Assembly (NCBI RefSeq): GCF_902686445.1
Contig: NC_062227.1
Span: 20,287,678 to 20,351,677, forward strand
Direction of reading: 5' to 3'
Length of the DNA stretch: 64,000 nt
DNA from: Sciurus carolinensis
Lineage: Eukaryota; Chordata; Mammalia; Rodentia; Sciuridae
Positions 12,190-24,709 of this stretch are shown in pieces. Under the pieces are notes generated by a model. The model saw nothing but the letters and a program-made list of their open reading frames with translations, was not told the origin of the DNA and ran no database searches. The position numbers and the translations under genes were made by a program. Position 1 is the stretch's first letter, and each line of letters begins with the position of its first letter.

Positions 12190-15095
12190 AGCGTGGAGTA
12201 TTTTGGGATTCATAGGGAGGGCTTTAATCCAGGAGAGAAGGCTCCATCTGGTATGCCCAGTACCTTTATGGCCTTAGTAGTAGCTAAAATGACTGTGTAA
12301 GCTTCCTTCCATCTAGGGTGTAACTGTTTTGATAGATCCAACTCCTTCCAGGTCTTAACTAGAATTTTGTCTCTTGACTTTCTTTTCTTCTACAGCTCCA
12401 TGGACTTTACTGGGCTTCATCAGTGTGCATTTCTGCATATGTGGATAGTGGTCTGAACTCATCCCACATGAATCAGGTACTACAGAAGCTCATTCCCTTC
12501 TGAGTCTAGGACCATATTGCTAATAGAAAGTGTGTGCCATATAAATCTCATGTGGTTGTAGGATCAGATAAACTTTCAGACTAACTCTCCTGGGGGCAAC
12601 AGGTGGTAATTATAACCAGATTTTGGAATTGGCTGACAAAGCTTAGCTCAAGTCCTCATAAAGGAATGGTTAGCCCTTTCTTTTTTGCTGAAAGATGGAG
12701 GCTTCCTTGTGGAATGTAGACTGTATCCCCAGTGCTTTTGCTACTTATTGGGTAATGCATGCTCTAAAACCTAGACCATTTTCACTTTGTAGTGATCTTG
12801 GTAAGATAAACTGGGGATGAGTTCCTTTAGGAACATATTTGCTACTTTCTGTGCTTTTTCTGCCTTCTAAGGGAAGTTATTCAGCCATCTTGTATATCTA
12901 TCTCTGAGGATTAGGAATAGTTTGTATCCTGTGTACATGGGCATATATAGGTGAAATCTGTGGCAGTCTTCCCTTGTGTATGATTCCTGGTATTGAGCTG
13001 ATTCTATGAGGGGTTGTGATAGCACCTTCCTGGAGTTCTTTTAGGTGTAGAGAGAATAATTTTGACTGAGCTGGGGGTTGGTATTTGATACTCCAATGTG
13101 CATAAACACCCAACTGACCATTCTTATTGTAGCCTCTCTTCCATGTGGAAGAAATCATATACTCCCTCTCTGGGCTTCCATTTTGTTTCCTGGGGCAAAA
13201 CCAATGTGTTGTTTACACATAACAAGGTCCTTAGCAGTCTCCTTTCTGTTGCTGAGCCCATTTAATTTCCTCAATAGTGATCTCAGAAGAGGGCAGGGTG
13301 TCAGTATAATGAAGCAGGGAATCTCTTTAGCAGTTTAGTGATGTCCTTTTTTTTCTTGTCATTATGCATTCTGTTTTTCTCTGGAAAACCAGGACTTTTT
13401 GATGTCCTTTTCAATGTATTACAGCTACCTGTTTTTGGAGGTGACTTGCTTCTAATAATTTTACAATAATTTTAGACTTTGTATCCTATGTTTTATAGGA
13501 GCATTTTTTGCAGTAAGCATTCCCCTGACTTTCCAGTTGATTGGGTGTGCATGAAGCACTCTGAAGGCATATGTTGAGTCAGTCTAGATGTTTCCCCATT
13601 TATTTTTACATAGGACCAGTGCTGGTGTTAAGGTTATGAGCTCATGTTTTTGTGCTGCTCTCATCTTCATGAATCCAATTTATACAGCATAGTACACAAA
13701 TATTGCTCCATTTTAAACAAAAGTGTTTTCATCTATGAACAATTCTGGTTCTGGGTTTTTGGGAGACTAATCTGTAAGAACTTCTGAACTGGCACAGGTA
13801 GAGGCTTACACCTGCATGCATGAATGATCCCATGGTGGAAGATGTTTCTTTACTTGTCACAGAGGCAGAATCTTTCATATAACTTTGGGATTATTTCAAT
13901 GGACTGTTTGATATTTATTCAACCTACCTGATGCCAGTCAGAGAAGCCCCTATATCGATAAATGCCTTTACCTGATATGGAGTAGGAACTTCTAATCTTT
14001 GTCATAGAGTTAGTTTAGATGCCTCTTCCATTAGTATGGCTATGGTTCTAATGCTGTAGACAAAGAGGGTATCATTTTCTCTGAAAACTAGGCTACAGAC
14101 TGTTTTTCCCTCCAGTAATGAGACTAGTTCCCTTCAGGCTATTCCTCCCTTTAGAGTCACAGAAAGGAAGAAAGTTTTTTTGTAGATTATGGATACTCAA
14201 TGTCCGAGTTTCTGACTGGCAGCCTTGTGTAGGGTTTGCTCCCACTCCTCGGGCTATAAATCTGGTCCTTGATTTGCAACATGCAGGGTTTTGCCATGAC
14301 CCGAAAAAGAGACATCCAGATTCAGCAATAACTAGCCATCCTGATGAAGGCTTAGAGTTGTGTTTGGTCCCAGGTGGTGTTCTATTACAGATTGCCTGGA
14401 TCCTGTTCCTGGTCAGCTGTGTTTTTCCTGGTGTTAGAATACTTTATTCTGGGCATGGAACTGTAATCCTGCAATTCCATTCACTCAGAACGCTGAGGCA
14501 GGAAGGTGACAAGTTCAAGGGTGACCTCAGCAACTTAGCATGGCCCTGTCTCAACATTAAAAGGAGGGTCAGGATGTTCCACAGTGGTTAAGTACCTCCG
14601 GTTCATATTTTGTGGGTAACCCACTCTTTAATAGAACATATCCTAAGTATCCTTTTATTGTGTGTCCTGATCCATGGTTTAGAATCACAGTAAACCCATC
14701 GTGCTAGGAAATTTAGTTGCCAGATAGTATTTCATCAGAGTTCTCTTTGTCCAGGATACAAGTGAGGACATCATCTACATACTGAAGGACTTGAATACTT
14801 CATCAAAACCTGTGGCTAAAACAAATGGGGGCTGTATGTTCAGATAAGCTGTTTTGCATGTGTCTATGGATCTCCACATTCAAGGCACAAAGATATTGTG
14901 AGCGAGATGCAAATACGTCGAGTCAAATGCCCACTTTAGATCAAGGATTGTGTACCCATGAGTGGTATATGGAATCTGGGACAGCAAGGTGTGTTTGTTA
15001 CCATGGAGTTGAGGAGGATCACTGCTTGCTGACCCATGTTTAACTGCTGAAATTATCTATAGTCCCCTTTGGTTTAGGTCCCAGAAGAATTGTGC
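12190..15095 (-). pseudogene. Decayed endogenous retrovirus pol (gammaretrovirus-like), antisense
   Basis: Read on the minus strand, fragments follow the pol order RT, RNase H, integrase. The RT N-terminal and palm region lies at about 15,095-14,640, with the catalytic YVDD motif encoded at 14,781-14,770. The connection domain is at about 14,110-13,970. RNase H is at about 13,720-13,390 and ends in the HxxGHQK-like stretch. The integrase core is at about 13,150-12,520, and the C-terminal integrase domain is at about 12,380-12,200, with a PRWK-type motif. All parts contain stops and frameshifts, and a SINE (14,440-14,605) interrupts it. I see no clear gag or LTR, so it is an old partial copy with no coding capacity. 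In the right arm this whole region is missing. Confidence 0.85.
14440..14605 (+). mobile_element. B1-dID type SINE inserted in the ERV pol
   Basis: On the + strand: a B1-like start (CTGTAATCCTGCAATTCC), then GCTGAGGCAGGAAGG, then CAAGTTCAAGGGTGACCTCA, then a CAGTGGTTAAGTACC segment of ID type. It lies between the YVDD part and the connection domain of the antisense pol, so it inserted after the retrovirus. Confidence 0.8.
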
Positions 15096-15294
15096 TATTA
15101 CAAGACATGCGATAATAAATTATAAGTGTATAGTGTGAATACACAGATGCAGTGGCTTACAATCCATGCGGTGCTTCTGTACTTTGGGGATGTTGTCTTT
15201 TGTATGAAGAACTTGTCCCCTTTAATGATCTCTGTGCCAGCTGTGCATTCAGGATTTTTCATGAGATTCCATTTTCCCAGACTTTGGATCAAGG

Positions 15295-17930
15295 ACTAAA
15301 CATTCGACCCTTGACTTTCTGAGTCTGGCTGATTTCACTTAGTGGGGTGATGTTCTTCTGTTCAGTCTGTTGACTAGGAAATGCTGTGATTTCATTATTC
15401 CCTATGGCTTTGTGAAACTCCATTGGGTATCTATACCTCATTTTTACTCATCCATTCATATGTTGATGGGCATCCCTGCTGGTTCCATAGCTTCCCTTTT
15501 GTTAATTACCCTGCCTTAGGCCTTGATCAACTTGTGTTGCTCTAGTGTGTTAGGATAAATACTAAGGAGTGGAATAAGTGCGTCATATAGTGGTTCTAAT
15601 CTTAGTATTTTGAGGAATATTTGTAATACTTTTTGGGAAAAAGTGTTTGTACTAATTTGCAAAGCCAGCAACAATGTTTGAGTGTTCCTTTTCCCCTACA
15701 TCCTCACCAGTGTGAATTGTTAAGTGTATTCTTGATTATTGGCATTTTCCAAGGAGGGCGATGAAACCTCAGTGTAATTTTGACATGTATTCCCTGATTT
15801 CTAGGAGGTTGAACTTTGTTTTCATACATTTGTATTTCTCATTTTCGGAAATGTCTCTTTTGTTCTTCTGCCCAGTTACTGATTGGGTTATTTGTTTTTT
15901 TGATGTTGAGATTTTTGAGTTGTTTATATATTCTGGACATTACTATCCAGTTGGAAGGGCCACTGACAAAAATCTTGTCTCATTATGTAACTTCTATCTT
16001 CATGCCCCTATTTTCCTTTGCTGTATGCAGAAGTTATTTAATTTGAGACTGTCCAAATTATTGATTCTTGTTTTCATTTCTTGAGCTTTAGCAGTAGTGT
16101 TATGGAAGTGCATGCCTACACCAATATGTTGGTATTAAGCATGTGTTTTCTTGTATCAGCAGGAAAATTTCTTTTCCAAAGCCTGCTTCTTTGATCCACT
16201 TGTGTCTTTTATGCAGGGTAAAAAGTAGGAATCCAGTTTCCTTCTTCTGCATGTGGATATGCAGTTTTCTCAGCACTTGTTTTAAAAAAGCTGTCAATAC
16301 CTTCTCCAGCATGTGCTTTTGGCACCTTTGTTGAGTACCAAATGATTGTATCTATGTGGATTTGTCCCTGTGTCTTCTGTACATGTGGACTTACTCTCTG
16401 TTTAGACACCAATATTATCATCATTTTGTTGGAATAGCTGTGTGGTATCATTTGAGAATAGGTAGTGTGATGCCTCAAGCATTACTCTTCTTGCTCAGTA
16501 TTGCTTTGGCTATTCTGAGTCTTTTGTTGCTGCAATTGAATTTTAGAATTTTTTTCATTTTTTGAAGAATGTCATTGTTATTTTGATGGGAATTTCATTG
16601 TGTCTGTGCAACACTTTTTCGTGATATGACTACATAGACCATTTTTATACTACCTATTTAAGGTTATGGAAAGACCTTTCCATATTCTAAGTTCTTTTAT
16701 TTCTTTCTTCAGTGTTTTCTAGTTGTCAGTGTAGAGCTCTCTCACCTTATTGGTTTGTTTTACTCATAGGTATTTAATTTAATTTTCTGAGGCTATTTCT
16801 GATTTATTTTTCACTGGGTTCTTTATTGGTGTCTAAGGGAGGTGCTGATTTTCTCTTGGTGATTTTGTAAAAAGCTGTTTTGCTTAATTTGTTTATCAAA
16901 TCTAGCAGCCTTGTGGAGGAGTGTGATAGATTGTCTGATATAAGATCATATCTTCTGAAAACAGATAATTTGATTTCTTCTTTTCCTATTTTTATCCCTT
17001 TCATCTTATTTTCTTGCCTTATTGCTCCAGCACCATATCCAATACTATATCAAATAAAAGAGTTATGAATGGGACCTCTTTTACTATTTCGAGATATTAA
17101 AGGAAATGTTTCAGGTTTTCCTCATTCACAATGATGTTGAGTTTGGGTTTGTAGTGTATGGATTTTGTGGATTTTGAAGTACGTCCCTTCTATCCATTGT
17201 TTCTTCAGTGTTTTCAAAATGAGTGGTTGCTGCATTTTTTTCCTTTTCTCTGTATGTATTGAGATGACTGTGCGGTGTTTTTCCTGAATTCTACATGTGT
17301 GATGAAGACCATTTATTGATTTCCCTATATTGAAATCAGTATTCTTGTTGTGTCCAAGTTTGTTATGATGTACAATCTTCTTAATGTGTTGATGAATATG
17401 ATTTGCTAATTGTTTCTTAATAATTTTTACATCTGAGTCTGTCAGGGATATTTTTCTGCACTTGTTTTCTTGATGTGCCCTTACCTGGTTTTGGATGTCA
17501 GAGTGGTATGTGATTGCATATTATAGATTTGGAATGGTTCCACTTTTTCGTTGTATTTGTTCTTCTTTAAATGTGTATTAGATTGCTACTAAAAAAAATC
17601 CCTATATGTTTCGACTTGTATTTTTTGAAGACTTTTTATTACTGCTTCTATCTCATTGTTATTGGTCTATTTATTTTTTTCATATTCTCAGTTTAATTTT
17701 GCTAGGCCATATATGTCTAGACAGAGATTTCTTTGTGGTTTCCCCATGTATTGGACTGCAACTTTTGAATGTAGTCCCTAATGAATCTTTGGATATCTGT
17801 GGTGGTTTTCAGTCTTTCACCTCTAATTTCATTAATTTTTTTTTTTTTTTATTGTTCACTCTCGGCAAGGTTTTATTGATTCCAAGATCCAGTCCTTCAT
17901 TTCATTGTTTTTATTATCTACTGTGTTGAT
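15295..17930 (-). mobile_element. L1 fragment, antisense (ORF2 RT to C-terminus), complete 3' part only here
   Basis: The minus-strand frame at 16,804-17,004 carries the IKGIQIGKEE-type motif that follows the RT catalytic region of L1 ORF2, here as MKGIKIGKEEIKLSVF. The C-terminal ORF2 region (the part around CATTTGCTGGTAAA and YTMEYYAA in intact L1s) lies antisense at about 15,300-15,560. The upstream RT part reaches about 17,930. It is broken by stops. In the right arm the matching element (29,700-31,505) is truncated at the deletion junction. Confidence 0.8.
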
Positions 17931-17984
17931 TTGAGGCCTGTCTTCCATCATTTCTTTCCTTCTTCTGGTTACGACACTGGTTTC

Positions 17985-20690
17985 ATTTTGTTTTGTTTAT
18001 GGCTTTGGGGTGCATCATTTTCTGTGCTCTACTGATCTCACTTTGACTTTCATGAACCATCATCCACCTTTCTTTAAATTTTTCTTTTGTCACATACAAA
18101 CACACATACACCATTTTAATTATCCATTTGTCGATTCTAGAGTGATTCCATAGTGTGACTTTTACAAATTGTACTGCTGTAAGCATGGGAATGTATGCAT
18201 CACTATGGTGTAATGGTTTCATTCTTGTATGAGTGGTAATTCTGGGCCATATGGTGGTTCCATTCCTAGTCTTTTGAGGAATATCCATACTGGTTTCTAT
18301 TTTGGTTTTACTAATTTACAGTTCCAACACTAGGGTGTATGTGTTTTTTTATTTTCTTATATTTATCATCTCCGGCATTTCTTATTTGTATTTTGATGGC
18401 CTTCATTCTGAGTGGAGTGAGATGAAATTTCTACATGGATTGATGCTCATTCCCCTACTTGCTAGAGATGCTGAACATTTCTTTATGTATTTAGTAGGCA
18501 TTTGTATTTCTTTTTTTGAGAAGTGTTTATTTCTTTCACCCAATTTATTAATTGTGTTCTTTGATTTATGGGTGCTAAGTGTTTTGAATAGTTTATATTA
18601 ACACCATGAATGTAGTTGGTGTAGATCGCCCATTCTGTAGGTTCTCTCTTCCTACTCTTGTTTCCTTTGCTGTGCAGAACGTTTTGAATTTGCTGCTATC
18701 CCACTTTTGAATCTTGGTTTTCTTTCTTGTGCTGGAGGAGTCTTGCTAAGGAAGTTGGTTCCTGTGCCATCATGTTGAAATGTTAGGCCCACATATTTTT
18801 CTATCAGTTGCAGAGTTTCTGGTCTAATTCCATGTTCTTTGATCCACTTTGAGTTGAGTTTTGGTTAGGATTAGGATTCATTCTGAAACCTATGAATATC
18901 CAGTTGAACACCATTTGTTTAAGTGTGTATCTTTTCTTCAGTATATTCTGGTGGAACCTTTATTAAGGATCAAATAACTACATTTGAATGGGTTCATATA
19001 TGTCTTCTGTTCTGTATCATTGGTCTGGGTATCTGCTCTTATTCCAGTGCCATGTTGTTTTTGTTACTATAGCTCTACAGTATAATTTGTAGTTAGGTAT
19101 TGGAATTCTTTTATTGTTGCTTTTTTGGTTTATAATATCCATGGGTGTTCTGGCTCTTATTTTTACAAACTGAATTTAGGACTGTTTTCTCTACTTCTGT
19201 GAACAATGTCTGGTATTTTGATCTGGATTCCATTGAGTTTGCATATTGCATTTGGTTGTATGGCCATTTTAACTATATTAATTATTTCTGTCAGTTCATG
19301 AACATGTGAGGGCTTTCCATCTTCTTGTGTCTTCCACAATTTCTTACCTCAATGTTTTATAAATTTTTATTGTAGTATGTCTCACCTCCTCAATAAGATG
19401 AATTCTTGAGTATTTTAGGTTTTGAAGCCATTGTGAGTAGGATTGTTTTTCAGTTTTCTTTCTCAGTAAATTCATTATTGGTATATAGGAAATGTATGAT
19501 TCAGATAAGTTGGTTATTTTAACCCGCTACTTTGGTTATTTGTTTTAAAAGCTCTTGAAGTGTTTTGTTGAAGCTTTTTGGACTTTCTAAGTATAGGATC
19601 AGTTCATGTGTCCTGGTTTTATTTTTAAATTTTCTTCTGTAGCCTAATCTATCTAGCGGATAGATGTCCGAAAATTGCTCTGGATAGAATTTCTAGTATC
19701 ATCTGAAGTAGACGTGTTAAGAGTGGACAACCTTGTCCTGTTGCAGATATAAATGAAATCCTTTCAGTTTTCCCCCATTCACTATGATGTTGTGTTTCCT
19801 GTTTTCTCATGTAGGCTTTTGAATCTTAGGTAGGTTCCTTCTACCCCTAGTTTCTTCAGTGTTTTTGATCATAAGTGGGTGCTGACATTTTTTGGGAGGT
19901 TCCCTTGTACTTATTGAGGTGGGTTTTTTTTTTAGTGTAATTCTATTTATGTAAGGAACTACTTTGACTGATTTTCATTTTCCACCTTCCTTATGTCTGT
20001 GGGATAAAACCAACTTGGTCAACATATATAATCTTCTGAACACATTGTTGAGTATGATTTGGTAACATTTTATTAAGTATCTTTGCATGTAAGTTCATCA
20101 GGGATGTTGGTTTGTAGTTTTCTTTCCTTGATGTGTCCTTGTGTGCATGATTCTGGAATTTTGGAAGTGTTCCATCCATTGGTTTCTTTTTTTTTTTTTT
20201 GGAAAAAATTGAAAAGCATTGGCATTAATTTTTTTTAATGTGCAATAGAATTCAGCTGAGAATCAATCTGTACCTGGGCTCTTCTTTGTTGGAAGGACTT
20301 TTGTTAATACATCTATCTCATTGCTAGGTTTTGGTCTGTGTCGGTTTCTACGTCCTATTAATTTAATGTTGGCATGCCATAGTTGTCTAGAAATACAGCC
20401 ATTTCTTCTAGGTTTTCCAACTTATTGGAGTATAAAGTTTGAAAATACTTCCCAATGATCCTCTGGATTTCTGTGATGTCTCTGGCGAATTTTCCTTTTA
20501 CGTCTCTAATTTTGTTCTTCTCCCCCGCCTTCTTAATTTTGGTTAGTTTACATGCAAGGTGAGAACCTTGAAAGTGCAGTATAGTTGGTTTTCTTTTCCT
20601 AATTTGTTCTACATGACTTTGAGTTGAAAAGTTGAGACCATGTATGTTCCATGTTATTACAGAGAGATGTTCATCATAGGGAGGCACATT
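17985..20690 (-). mobile_element. Second L1 copy, antisense: ORF2 with an internal endonuclease deletion
   Basis: The minus-strand frame at 20,358-20,687 starts like L1 ORF2 (SVITWNIHGLN), runs to the HFQGSHL stretch, then jumps to sequence just before the RT domain (DITEIQRIIGKYFQTLYSNK). Most of the endonuclease domain is therefore deleted. The frame at 19,991-20,179 holds the RT motif [19 protein letters not shown] and DQVGFIP. The C-terminal part (a QKTR-TTIWP-like stretch) is at about 18,290-18,000. Stops and frameshifts are frequent. The right-arm copy at 26,949-29,655 shares the internal deletion. Confidence 0.85.
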
Positions 20691-21677
20691 TAGTAATGCT
20701 TGCCATATTTTTCCTGATGTTTAATTTGTTCCTTTTTCACATTTGCTTATCTAATGTTCATATGAGATTAATCCATTTATGAGCTGTGTTGTTTGTTTTT
20801 GTTTTTTCCTGTGGTATTTCTTGAAGAATCGTCTGTTTTCCTGGTTTAGTACTTATGAAATCTTTTAGACTCGCTTTTCCTGGAAGATTTTATTTTTCCT
20901 TTGATTTTGACAGATAGTTTTACTGGCTATAGGGTGTTTGCTAGACGTTTATTTTCCTTCAGGTCTTGTAGCACACCTTCCCAAACCCTTCTGTATTGAA
21001 ACTCTAAAATCACAGTTTGACCTGGGAAATATTAAGTAATTCTTATTGACTCGCCTAAATGCGATCTGATGTTTCCTCTTCAGACTTCTAATATTCCCCA
21101 CTTGCTTTGAATGTTAGGCATTTTAATATTAATGTGTTAATATTCTTTTTGCATATTCTCCTTTGAGCCTTCCAAATGCTTCCCATAGGTGGAAGTCCAC
21201 CTGTTTCTCAATGTTTGGGAAATTTTGTTACTATTTTCCTGAAGAGGTTTTTCATGCAATTAGCCAGCATGTCCCAACCCTCTCTTGTCCAATGATTATG
21301 AAATTTGGTCACTTAATATTGCCCTAAATTCCTTGTATATTCTGGTCATGATTACTTATTTTCACTAATAATGTGTGAATGTTCAAGGCCGACCACTTTG
21401 TCATCCCATTGTGCGTTCCATCTTATTCATGTTCTACCCATTAGAAAGATTTTCAAGGGAACATTTTATTTGATTAATTTTGCTTTTGATTGCCAAGATT
21501 CCTTTTTGGTTCTGTTTCAATATTTCCATCTCATTATTGAATTTTCATTGATATCCTATACTGACTTCCTTCATTCCTTCCTTTGAGTGTTGTCTTTGAA
21601 TTTATTGATCATTTTATAATTGTTCCTGTGAATATTTTTTGTGGTATTTCATGCACTTCAGTATGGTTGGAGTCAGT
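20691..21677 (-). mobile_element. L1 ORF1 region of the second L1 copy, antisense
   Basis: This is the reverse complement of 25,961-26,895, where ORF1 motifs are easier to read: QALKENKCQPNLLYPVKLS and LKEFITTKPRQQTILQEILQ, which resemble the C-terminal domain of L1 ORF1p. The inverted-repeat boundary cuts the element in the coiled-coil region of ORF1. Confidence 0.75.
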
Positions 21678-22529
21678 TGAATCATGAAGCATAGGAGTTA
21701 TCATGTTACTTTTTTTTTATGTGTGACTTGTATTCCTCTGTTGGGATTTGTGCATCTGTTTGGATGTATTTCTCTTCCATTAGAGTGTGGGAGCCTATTT
21801 AGGGGATATCCTTCTCTTGGCAGTGTATTCAGGGATATCAGGTTGTTTGGAATATTTCAGTGTATCTTGAACTGTGTTTTGAAGCATCACTTTGTGGTTC
21901 AGTGGTGATGATCATTGTAAATTGGTGTAATGTATGTTGTGTCAGAGATGAATTTTGAATTTTTGTTTTCTAAAAGCATTATAAAACTCCAGAAAATATA
22001 AGTGACAGCTCCATTGGTCTGTTTTAACTCCCTGTTCCAAGGATACAAGATGAGTTCTCAGATCTGTGACATGATCAGGTACCTTGCAGATTGGCACAAT
22101 GCGACCCATGAACAACAGAGGGTAAAGTGACAGAATTTCTTTATTTAAACAGAGAGAAAGTATAGCTTCCACAGGGTTGGAGTCCCAAATGGGTCTCAGG
22201 TGAGATGCTGTTGTCTAGGGATTTATTGATATTGCTGGATGTGACCCTTACAGCTATTGCTGATGAGTTTTAGGGTGGGGAGTTTCTACATCCATTCCCA
22301 GTGAGAGAATTGGTGATCATGGGCCCTGCCACCCTCCACTTAGAATGTTGATCATGTGCTGTTCACAGGCTTGACCACAGGGGGTGTGGCCCATCAGATA
22401 CTTTGTACATGGAACTGTAGCAGTGAGGGTCCCCACCCTGTCTGAATATTATGTTTTTAACTCCCTCTCTCACTTGCAGTTTTGTGCATCTGTTGGGATG
22501 GATATTTCTTCTATTATATGGAATACTTT
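21678..22529. other. Unassigned spacer sequence
   Basis: No gene or named repeat is recognised. The phrase GTTGGGATTTGTGCATCTG near 21,740 and a near-copy around 22,480 hint at a small internal duplication. Confidence 0.4.
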
Positions 22530-22715
22530 TTTTTTTTCTTTTGGTATCAGGGATTGAACCTAGGGTTGCTTAACCACTGAGACACTTCCTGAACCCTTTT
22601 TAATATTTTATATAGAGAATGGGGCCTCACTAAGATGCTGAGATTAACTTTGAATTTGAACCTCCTGCTCAGCCTCCCAAGCCATTGAGATTTTAGGAGT
22701 AGGTCACTGTGGCCA
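22530..22715 (-). mobile_element. B1-dID type SINE, antisense
   Basis: The + strand starts with a T-rich run, then GTATCAGGGATTGAACC and CTTAACCACTGAGACA (the ID part reversed), then TCAGCCTCCCAAGCC and GAGTAGGTCACTGTGGCC (the B1-like part reversed). It is spacer-specific and not duplicated in the arms. Confidence 0.9.
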
Positions 22716-22739
22716 ATTACAAGGAACTTTTTATTGAGC

Positions 22740-23157
22740 AGTTGTCTCTTGTTTAAATGTTTTTTATTCTCTTTAGTTATTCATGATAGCTGAAAATATT
22801 TTGACATATCATGCATTCTTGGAGTATACCTGTATCCCTCTCCTTGGCATATTCGCAATATTACTTTAATATTAATTTAATATTATTATTAAAATCAGAA
22901 TATTACAAGGATTCAGCCACATCAATGTTCGTAGCAGCTCAATTCACAATAACTAAGCTTCACAACCAAACTTGTGGTCCTTCAACAGATGAATGGTAAA
23001 GAAAATGTACATATACTCAATGGATTATTACATGGGCATAAAGAATGCAATTATGGCATTTGCTGGTAAACAGAACTGGAGATTATCATACTAAGTGAAA
23101 GAAGCCAACCCCTAAACACCAAACACCAAATGTTCTCTCTGATATTCAGATTTTTTT
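22740..23157 (+). mobile_element. L1 ORF2 3' fragment, sense
   Basis: From about 22,880 it matches the end of L1 ORF2 in + orientation: GTAGCAGCTCAATTCACAAT, then CAACAGATGAATGGTAAAGA, then ATTATGGCATTTGCTGGTAA, then CATACTAAGTGAAAGAAGCC. The preceding AT-rich part (22,740-22,880) is less certain. It lies in the opposite orientation to the L1s of the left arm. Confidence 0.85.
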
Positions 23158-23533
23158 TCCTTTTTAAGGTAACCAGACTGGGCAAATATCAAAGTGTCAA
23201 TTCTTCCTCACAATGTGAACCTGAACTATGTCATCATTAGCACCGCTTTGAGAAAAGACACTAATTCCTTGTGACTGAAACCACTTCAGAACAAAGCCAT
23301 ATTCTAATAAACTTTTACAAAACATTTTGAGAATGTTTTTTACATATCTACTGATAAATGTGAATAATGGGAGTAATGGGTATGAATAGGTTGAGACATT
23401 AGGTATTAAAACAATTAAAATTTCCATGAAAGAGTATGAAGCTCTCTGGTCAGCTACTCTCTTACTGATTTAATTTGGGCTGCAGAGGATTCAAGACTTA
23501 CTACCTAGTGGCTCCTTGCAAACTTTTGGGAAC

Positions 23534-23536
23534 GTG

Positions 23537-23580
<44 letters not shown>
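23534..23580 (+). repeat. (TG)n microsatellite
   Basis: A nearly pure GT run of over 40 bases in the spacer. Confidence 0.95.
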
Positions 23581-24672
23581 TGTTCTTGCTGAGGTTTGAA
23601 ATTAGAGACTATTTTTCTGGAATTCTAGATACTGGACATGGATTGTTATCACCAGTTTTAGAAGGTAATCGAATTTATTAGGGAAACCTGTGTGCAGAGT
23701 CTCCCTTCATTGGTGCCAGAAAACGTCTGTTATAACACTCCTTCTTAGGGCCTCAGTGCATGTGCTGGAAGTGGGGGGAAGGGGGACATATCATATCTTC
23801 TGACATTTTCCTAGGCTTTGAGAAGTGACTCAGAAATCCGAACATTTGGTATAACTTTTTTAATCTTCTCAGTTCCCCGCTCACCCTCATTTTGAGGCAA
23901 GATCTTTTTTACCAGAGTTTGAAATTGTTTCAGTCACCATCTGCATAGTGCATTGTAGGCCATAGGGTAGGCAGAGGTCAGGATAGTGTGGAAATACTTG
24001 TCATGCTCTCTTGGGTTCTCACCACAGCCAGATCCGACACACCACCTCAAGCTGGATCTCTGCCTGAGGTTTAGGTGCACTTTTCCAACATGGACAAATG
24101 TGGAACACTTTTCAAATACCAGCTTGCTGGGTGGCCTCAGTCTCAGCTAAATTCAATCTGCCTTCTACATGGGTTTGTGTGCAAAATTTATGTGCTATGT
24201 TTCCCATTCCGGTTGTGTTGTCCTTACCCTCTGCAGTGACTGGGTGCCCCTGCTGCCCTGGCTTGGCTGCCAGGGCTGGCTTGGCTGTGATGTTTTCTTT
24301 CTTATTCTCTGTTCATAACACCATAATTTCTGGGTCTGAGTCTCTGATGTCCCATATTGGATTATAATGATTTTCCTCAGTCCTTTATCATTTATGTAAG
24401 CAGTATTTCCATTTCTTTCTTTGTGAACTTCAGAGTAACTGGGAAGTACAGCCATCCTTCTTCCTGTGTCTATGTCTTGAATTGTTGCATCTATTTTTTC
24501 CTCTAGCATGTTCAAAGTTTCATTTGAGTCGATTATTGTAAAATATTTTGTATTCTGACATAAGAAATGGATCTAGGCTTATATTTCACTTTTATGTCAG
24601 GTTTTGAAGATTTCCATGTAGTTCTTTCTCTGAGGAACTAGGTTACAATTCAGATTTTCAGAGACACAATAA

Positions 24673-24675
<3 letters not shown>

Positions 24676-24706
<31 letters not shown>
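24676..24706 (+). repeat. (GT)n microsatellite
   Basis: A pure GT run of about 30 bases. Confidence 0.95.

Positions 24707-24709
<3 letters not shown>

Larger units (their letters stand above)
1..21677 (+). repeat. Left arm of a large imperfect inverted repeat
   Basis: This arm is the reverse complement of 25,961-43,477. Position 1 pairs with about 43,477. Paired coordinates sum to about 43,300-43,520 in the outer part (1-12,015) and to about 47,640-47,675 in the inner part (16,165-21,677). The step of about 4.15 kb is a segment present only in this arm. Matching landmarks include the segment at 2,498-2,710 (pairs 40,742-40,948), the stretch at 8,750-8,953 (pairs 34,525-34,728) and the L1 reverse-transcriptase stretch near 20,400 (pairs near 27,240). 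Identity is about 85-92% by eye. The window start cuts the arm, because the matching composition continues beyond 43,477 on the other side. Confidence 0.95.

Noticed and set aside
24195..24515. 106-codon antisense ORF in the spacer
   Set aside because: The start looks protein-like, but I recognise no family and the second half is a low-information Q/S/R-rich run. It is described only as part of unassigned spacer.
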